NCBI GenBank assembly: GCA_021186555.1
Contig: JAJKFL010000003.1
Coordinates: 30,802,908 to 30,866,907 of the forward strand
Direction: 5' to 3'
Length of the DNA stretch: 64,000 bases
DNA from: Reticulitermes speratus
Taxonomy: Eukaryota > Arthropoda > Insecta > Blattodea > Rhinotermitidae
Below the pieces are notes generated by a model that worked only from the letters and a program-made list of their open reading frames with translations, searched no databases and was not told the DNA's origin. The position numbers were made by a program, and so were the translations under genes. How positions within the stretch are numbered: position 1 is the stretch's first letter; each line of letters starts with the position of its first letter. Below are positions 58,265-64,000 of this stretch, in pieces.

Positions 58265-58800
58265 GAAGACAACAACGACTGCCTGTCAAGACAAGTTACT
58301 CAAGTACGTAAGCACCGTGCCAACAGGAGACGAGGAGATAAACCTCCATGCATTCCAATTCTCTTCACTAAAGACGAGTGGTCAGCATCAAAATTACTGT
58401 ACTTTTGAACGAGGCTGTACCTAATTTCATAATCTTTTGTCAAGGTAGAAACGAATCTGATTCAGACCGAAAGCTTGCGGGGAGAGCTGAGGGCGAATTG
58501 GTTGGTTAGGGAGGATTTAGAAGTGCACGAGTAAGGAGGAAGGGGTGCATTGCACATAACAGCTGAGCAGTAGCAGCATGAAGGAGAACGAGATTGGTTT
58601 TAAGGGTAGTGGAGGGTGCGCTTCAAAGGGTGGGATGAGAACGGTTGAACCTTCTAGAAGCTGAGGGTTTGACAAATGTGGAAATGTGAACAGTTCGCCC
58701 TGATTACTAACACACATGGGTATCAGTGCACAAGTGTTACACACACAGTAACACACAATTCACACTTCATCGGATTAATTAATAGTTCACTAGACCAACA
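58265..58800. other. no recognised feature
   Basis: G-rich patches at 58480-58660 on the plus strand. Nothing was recognised. Confidence 0.4.
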
Positions 58801-58804
58801 TTTC

Positions 58805-59082
58805 GCATTACTGGGCCGTGCAATGCTTCAGGCAAGTTCGTCGCCGGCTTCCCACCGCGGGAGACGGGTTCAGTTCCAGGCCAGTCTATGCGAGATTCGT
58901 GGTGGACCAAATGTCACTGAGACAGCTGTTTGCCTTCGTAGGCCAAATTCGGTGTTCTGTCAGCATCATTCAGCCAGTGTTCGTACTCAAATTTCATTCA
59001 TCTACCATCGACGCACTATAACCTTAGCAACTGAAAGCGTCGTTAAATAAAACACTTCTCTCTCTCTCTGCGGCATTACTGG
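58805..59082 (+). repeat. SINE family B, full length (tail type 2), 10-bp duplication
   Basis: The duplication GCATTACTGG (58805-58814 and 59073-59082) encloses the element. The head has a diverged box A (GCAAGTTCGTCGCCGGCTTC) and box B (GGTTCAGTTCC). The core matches family B (GAGATTCGTGGTGGACCAAA, CACTGAGACAG). The tail is CTTAGCAACTGAAAGCGTCG TTAAATAAAAC, unlike the copy at 14374, and ends in a TC run. Confidence 0.85.
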
Positions 59083-59089
59083 ATATCTG

Positions 59090-60580
59090 CGAACATAAAG
59101 ACCCTTAATGCCCAATTACGAAGGCACCGTTATAACAACCAAAGTAACAAGAAGATGCAAATTACACCACTGTTAAGACCTAATTCTGTCACTCGTGAAA
59201 AAAAACTGTGTGTACTGACAGATGTTAGGCAGACAAGAAAATTAAAGAAAGTTTAGTAGGCAGTCTCAGCGGTCCCCAAGCAAAATTTGTCGTGATCGCA
59301 TTTAGGAATTACAGACATGTTCTGTGGCCACGTAACGTCTGCACATAAAATGAACCAAGTAAAGAAGAGTGTCAATAATTTACAATTTAAAGCAAAGCGC
59401 CAGGAAAATGCGATTACTTTCACTTACAGTAGCTTACTGAATGGAAACATGCTCACTGGACTTTTATCCATAGCTAAACGAACAGCCGGAAACTCAAAAT
59501 TATACATACGGCAACCCTTGCACAAGTGCACTTTCGAAAGCGAAAGGCTGCAGCCGTGCAGAACAGACTCACAGCACTAGCGTAAAAGCAGCTAATGACT
59601 TTAGGAGATACGTAGAAAATTTCTCACAAGACTGGAAAAACGTTTAAAGCAAAGAAGAAATTTACCTCTTAGTCACGAAATTTACTGGAGGCCGCACTTA
59701 AGAATTGCTGGTACCGCTTATATTTCCTTATAATTCACATACGAGGACGACATGCGAACATGTACGGAATTACTTCGCATTTGGTTCTAACAACTGACAA
59801 CCGATACTGTTACTAATTTCGGCGATATGATGTCTACATTTTAAATGTCACTACATTTACGTCCGCCTTCCCTGCAGTCCTCTGTATCTCTAATTCCGCC
59901 CAACTATCCTAGCATCTTTCTTTCTTTCCTTCATCAGTTATTCCTTCCATTCCAAATGCTATTACCTGTATTTTACAGTAATACGGAAGGGCTGCAAACC
60001 TTAAGGACATTGCTGCTCTGATAAATGTTTAACATGTTACGTTTATCTTGTTATTATTTCAAAGGCAACGTAATAACATAAATTTCCCTACAAGGGCACC
60101 AGAACTCAACGAATGTGACACAAACATTCCGAACGACCGTAAGCTACTGACATGTGAGGTGACAAAGCAACTGATTGCTGCCAATGCAGGACACACGAAA
60201 GGAGTGTTGTTATGCTCAGTGACAATGACGAAGATTAATGATGGGGCCATGCAGCATCAGATATTGGTAGCTGATGTAAAATCAACAGAAGACCAGATTT
60301 GGAGGATTTAATACAGCATATCAGCGTATGTAAATAGTAATAATGTGGATAATGGTGCATTATTATTTACAATTCAGTATACAGTGACACAGTTTGCTTT
60401 CTTACAAATCAATATGTAAAAGATGAGCTGGCACAAATATTTTCTTTCATTCGCCCTATTCATAGCGTATTATTTAGCCACATGCAGATATCCGGGTTAC
60501 ATGGCGTCTGAAGGCCACTGGGCGGAAGGACATGAAACACGGCAGCGCAGCCACGTCGGGGTACTGCCGTGAGCCAGATA
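59090..60580. other. no recognised feature
   Basis: Frames of 87 codons at 59317-59580 and 60048-60311 (plus) show no domain. AT-rich, apparently low copy. Confidence 0.4.
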
Positions 60581-60585
60581 GCGTA

Positions 60586-60997
60586 TACCGTCTTACTTCG
60601 AATTTAAGACGCACCTCTTTTCACGGTTTTTCCGAATGAAAATTAGGATGCGTGTTAAATTCGAGGTAATATTTTTGACTCTTCGAAAGTCTCGAAAACA
60701 TCACTTTCCTCGAAGATAAAGTGGCATCGCTAAAAGATTAGTAAATTTTACGGACAGTAAAATTTATTTGCTTGCAAAAATCTTTTCCCCCTTAAAATTC
60801 TTTTTTAAAAGTGAGATGCATCTTAAATTAGAGGGCGTCTTAAATTCGAAGTCGGGGCGTGGTGCTGACCACCCACCCCCAACTAGCGCCGAGGTTAAAG
60901 AAAGAGTAGAGCTATACATCTACTCCCCCTCTGGGCCTTCATGGCCTGTTCTAGGGAAAACTTTACTTTTTTGTTTAAATTCGAAGTAAAACGTGTA
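60586..60997. mobile_element. MITE with TTACTTCGAATTTAAGACGC termini, split by a SINE
   Basis: The left terminus CGTCTTACTTCGAATTTAAG ACGC and the reverse complement of the right terminus (CGTTTTACTTCGAATTTAAG ACGC, rejoined across the SINE) agree closely. A second inner TTAAATTAGAGGGCG block repeats the theme. TA dinucleotides flank both outer ends, which fits a Tc1/mariner or pogo-type target duplication. A SINE A fragment lies in the right terminus. Confidence 0.6.
60840..60987 (+). repeat. SINE family A, 5'-truncated, with 13-bp duplication
   Basis: The exact duplication TTAAATTCGAAGT (60840-60852 and 60975-60987) encloses only the last 122 bp of family A (GGGGCGTGGTGCTGACCACC through GGGCCTTCATGGCCTGTTCT to TTTACTTTTTTG). 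The perfect duplication around a truncated element shows that truncation happened at insertion, as in target-primed reverse transcription. The target was the terminal repeat of an older MITE. Confidence 0.85.
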
Positions 60998-60999
60998 TT

Positions 61000-63590
61000 G
61001 TTAACCCGGTATTTATCAATTCTGCAAAGAGCCAAGAGTTTTGAGACCTGTTTAATAGAGGAACTGCCACACAGCACTGCTCTAGAAATGCGATTCTAGG
61101 AGTGAAGGTAAATATAACATTACAAGGAGACTAACCGCCAAAGTGTTTTGTATCGCTGACCAATTACATACCTATTAATGAATATAATATGTTCATAACA
61201 TTGCATTATAACCCACTATCTGGAATTCTGGAGTAGATGTGCTACACTGAAGTTACGTCACCAGACGAAATACGTTACAGCGCAGACAATGCGCATTTCA
61301 GGGAAACTTGTACTAAAGTGTCCTTCTGACGAACACATGAACATATGTCACTTCTCCCTTCAAAATGATTTCTACTTATCCCGAACAGCCAGCGCCACCG
61401 CCCGGGGGGAGAGACACTACATCGTCGCTGGACAGACGGTGCGATTGCACTGACGGGTTAGGGGGACGGGGAGACGTGCAAAGTTCTATTATACAACACT
61501 GGTCGGGCAGAAGCAAAGCCAAACGATCTATTCATTCGGTTCAAATCGAGAACTCGCTGGCTCGCTACTGCGGACAGGTATTATGTTCTAAGCGCTCAAC
61601 AATCAACGAGCACAGTGAAGAATCCTTCGTCAAACAGTGGCGGTAATTTACCTCTCATTCAATTTCCGGCCATTACATTAATATACGACGATGAAGATGT
61701 GAATTATATAACTGGAAAACAGCTGCAGTTATGATGGTCAGTGGCGGCCTGTCGACTGGCCCCTGTTGTTGTTACTGGAATATAAAGGCTGCAGGGGGAG
61801 AACAATTTAGCAATACAGATGGAAAGGAGACGGGATGAAACATCCATGGAAATAAAACTTCTCTGATTGACAAAAGACGTATCATGCAATACACCGAACA
61901 CTGGCGTTCGAGTGATTAACACTGCTACATATTCAGAAGCTCTGACATTCGATTCTCCATCCGGAGACCACCCAACCTGGCTGAAGTTTCTGCTGCAATC
62001 CTCAGTCCTCACAGGCAGATGCCGAGATAGTACAGAGCGTACCTTTAAACTTAGGTCTCAGCACAGCAGCTGTCGCGGCAGCTTTAACATGGAGGCAGGC
62101 TTCGAATGCGATAAAGCTCCTGCGACAGCTGCCGTAATAAGACCAGAATTTAAAGATACGCTCTGTACTTTAGAGCAGGTCACGACCATTTCTTTCGAAT
62201 TGAGCACTCACAATAATCCAGCCTATCAACGTTTTAAACCATAAGCGCTGCCCAGTGAGTGGATATAAGATATTCGACATGTCGGAGTCAGCGGTAGTCG
62301 TTACAGAGGCAGGATTGAACGGACTGCAGTTAATTTAAACGTCGTATCAACTACATCGGTTCTATGGCGCCGGATAGTACAAAATCATGACTGCGATCGG
62401 TGAACTTGAACGGACTGGGGAGGAAGCGGTCATAGTGAATTTCAAGTTAATATTCTGGTCTCGTGCTGCACGGGTTGAGAAAAGCCATAAAACCCTCACT
62501 CAACATAGTCGATTTACCGGCTGATATTCGAAACGGGCACTTGTACTTGAGCCAACTTCCTCGATCCGGTAGAAATATCCAGGAACAGTGACAAGGAACA
62601 ACTCTAACAACAGGCTGCCAGTGTACAATCGCCAAAAGAATATTCACCTATAAAAACTAGGAAAAGTTGACGTTGACCTTCTGAACACTGCAGCATCGTG
62701 AAAGCCTCCACTCGGTACGTTACACTTACGTATCGACACTACTTCATACAGCCGCACATATGGTGCTGCATGTACATAAAGTCGTTCCAGTCAAAACATG
62801 GCAAAGTTTAATTGTGGAGGGTTCCCAACAAAGGACCAACTTAATAAAATACGCGAATGGTGATATGCTTGCAGATTTGCATAATACTTTGAATGGGTGC
62901 AAGGAATCTTGTTAGATATTAAATACAGGTCCTGCCAGAGGTTAAAATGTGCGGCAAAATCATATAGGCCTAGAGAAGCCTACAGCTGAGCCATTAACAT
63001 ATCCTATTCCTTTGGTACCGATAGTTAAAGAGGTATAAATAACAAGAAACTGATCAATTTCCGGCAAAACTTACCCAAGCAGGAGGTACAGTACTTCGAA
63101 GTTTACAAGACGACAAAACTGTACGCTGCGTCTTAAATAAATTACACAAATAAATAAAAATAAAGGATTTAAAATTACAGTCTCTTCCTTACGTTCGAAG
63201 ATCGGAAACGGGAAGACAAGCGACTTTGGACGGGAAGCAAGGATTTCCAGAATTTAATCTGCTCTTAACTTGTTCGTGAAGATAATTCTGATTTCTCACT
63301 GTCGATTCAAAATATCTTAGCTTTCGATCTGATTTCTTTTTTTTAATTTTATGTTTATCCTTCCGATGTGTTATAGATATACAGATGTAGATGAATATCA
63401 TACGAATCCTTCATAAATAATAAGCGATTGTTTTTAACATTGTAACATTTTAAATATGCTAATCCACATTTTAACTATTAAGAAAAAATTTCTGACATTG
63501 CGTCATGTATTGGTTTAATTGCAAAATCTGTATTCCAGTTATTAATACCATCTAATATAGCAAACTTGTACACAATGCTCTTATGAATTT
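61000..63590. other. 2.6 kb with no gene recognised
   Basis: A GC-rich patch with a GGGGGGAGAGAC run lies at 61380-61480. Overlapping frames on opposite strands at 61704-62012 and 61867-62244 lie across a faint tRNA-like head (61905-61970: GTTCGAGTGATTAACACTGC then CATTCGATTCTCC), possibly a decayed SINE. The remainder is AT-rich. Confidence 0.35.
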
Positions 63591-63598
63591 TAAATTAA

Positions 63599-63650
63599 TG
63601 GCCTGAAGATGACGGAAATAGGTCGAAACAAGTTGCCACCATAACGTATA
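63599..63650 (+). mobile_element. isolated hammerhead-like core
   Basis: CTGAAGA (63603-63609), an extra T, GAC, an 8-nt loop, GTC, GAAAC (63625-63629). It has the same layout as the cores at 6.36, 36.14 and 56.27 kb, including the extra T. No inverted arm was found nearby, so it may be one end of a larger, mostly unrecognised retroelement. Confidence 0.5.
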
Positions 63651-63659
63651 TAACATACA

Positions 63660-64000
63660 TCAGTTGTGTTTGACGGTATTCAGATCCTGCTTTGTTAGAT
63701 CTGATTAACTGTCTCTATATTAAGAATTCGCCCTGCATTCTGGTGACGAAACAAAAAAACATATCACTTAAGTGCCCTCTGAGTTCAGACTACACCAGCC
63801 TCATTATTAGTGTTTCTGAGCTTTCCTTCATAGCACTTATAATTCTTTCCTAGTAAAGTCACATTTTCATCACAGGCCTCAAGCTGGTGTGCCCTACTGA
63901 ATTCCAACCCAATGGCTGTAGAACATGACCTTGATGTGTGCGGTTCTACATAAAAAATTCAGACAAATTTCTGCCTAAAATGAATTTACAACAGGTTTCA
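63660..64000. other. no recognised feature
   Basis: AT-rich window edge. Nothing was recognised. Confidence 0.4.

Noticed and set aside
60048-60311. 87-codon plus-strand frame
   Set aside because: No recognisable domain; a complementary frame is open over most of it.
61867-62244. 125-codon plus-strand frame
   Set aside because: It overlaps a 102-codon frame on the other strand and a faint tRNA-like SINE head; no domain.

Overview
The window reads as non-coding nuclear DNA from an animal, most likely an insect and probably a cockroach or termite (Blattodea). It is AT-rich with no operon-like gene packing. No open reading frame exceeds 167 codons, and none forms an intact recognisable host gene. 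Instead the sequence is full of tRNA-derived SINEs, 3' ends of a LINE, a broken mariner-like transposase, small DNA transposons, microsatellites and tandem arrays. The Blattodea placement is a memory-based inference: several repeats translate to peptides familiar from cockroach and termite gene models, including the 'SHIPED' repeat, the 'SAEVKERVELY' SINE tail and the 'YGAETWTL' LINE C-terminus. The frequent word TAGGCCTA adds weak support. The window is best read as intergenic or intronic DNA.

Three tRNA-derived SINE families dominate. Family A occurs at about 16.0, 25.8, 27.6, 30.4, 40.4, 42.7, 53.4 and 60.9 kb, with a related tail at 29.4 kb. Family B occurs at 14.4, 22.9, 23.2, 51.2 and 58.8 kb, with a tail at 47.3 kb, and carries two different 3' tails. 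Family C is tRNA-Leu-like and occurs at 11.2, 38.8 and 43.0 kb, with fragments at 6.7, 20.2, 34.7 and 52.3 kb. Several copies keep both Pol III boxes and 10-16 bp target-site duplications, so they are fairly recent. The LINE 3' ends at 15.2-15.7 and 48.8-49.25 kb end in short TGAA-type tails and are both broken. A Tc1/mariner-like transposase relic lies at 28.4-28.8 kb, and hAT-like MITEs with 8-bp duplications lie at 8.3, 22.2 and 34.8 kb.

The most interesting structure is a set of short foldback elements at 6.07-6.50, 34.86-35.08, 36.04-36.25 and 36.63-36.85 kb. Each has inverted arms carrying a hammerhead-ribozyme-like core (CTGANGA, a short stem, GAAAC), a one-sided tail of similar sequence, and flanking direct repeats of 8-16 bp. 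Two are 216 bp each, and one of these sits inside a hAT MITE. A larger inverted repeat at 55.9-56.4 kb and a single site at 63.6 kb carry the same core. The set resembles non-autonomous Penelope-like or retrozyme-like retroelements, but this is inference.

Two tandem arrays stand out. One is a 43-bp minisatellite (17.60-18.11 kb) embedded in an older, decayed array of about 50-55 bp period (17.54-18.94 kb). The other is a decayed array of about 131-bp units (50.10-50.93 kb). The remaining stretches, notably 2.1-6.0, 18.95-22.2, 43.7-46.7, 53.7-55.9 and 61.0-63.5 kb, show nothing I can identify.
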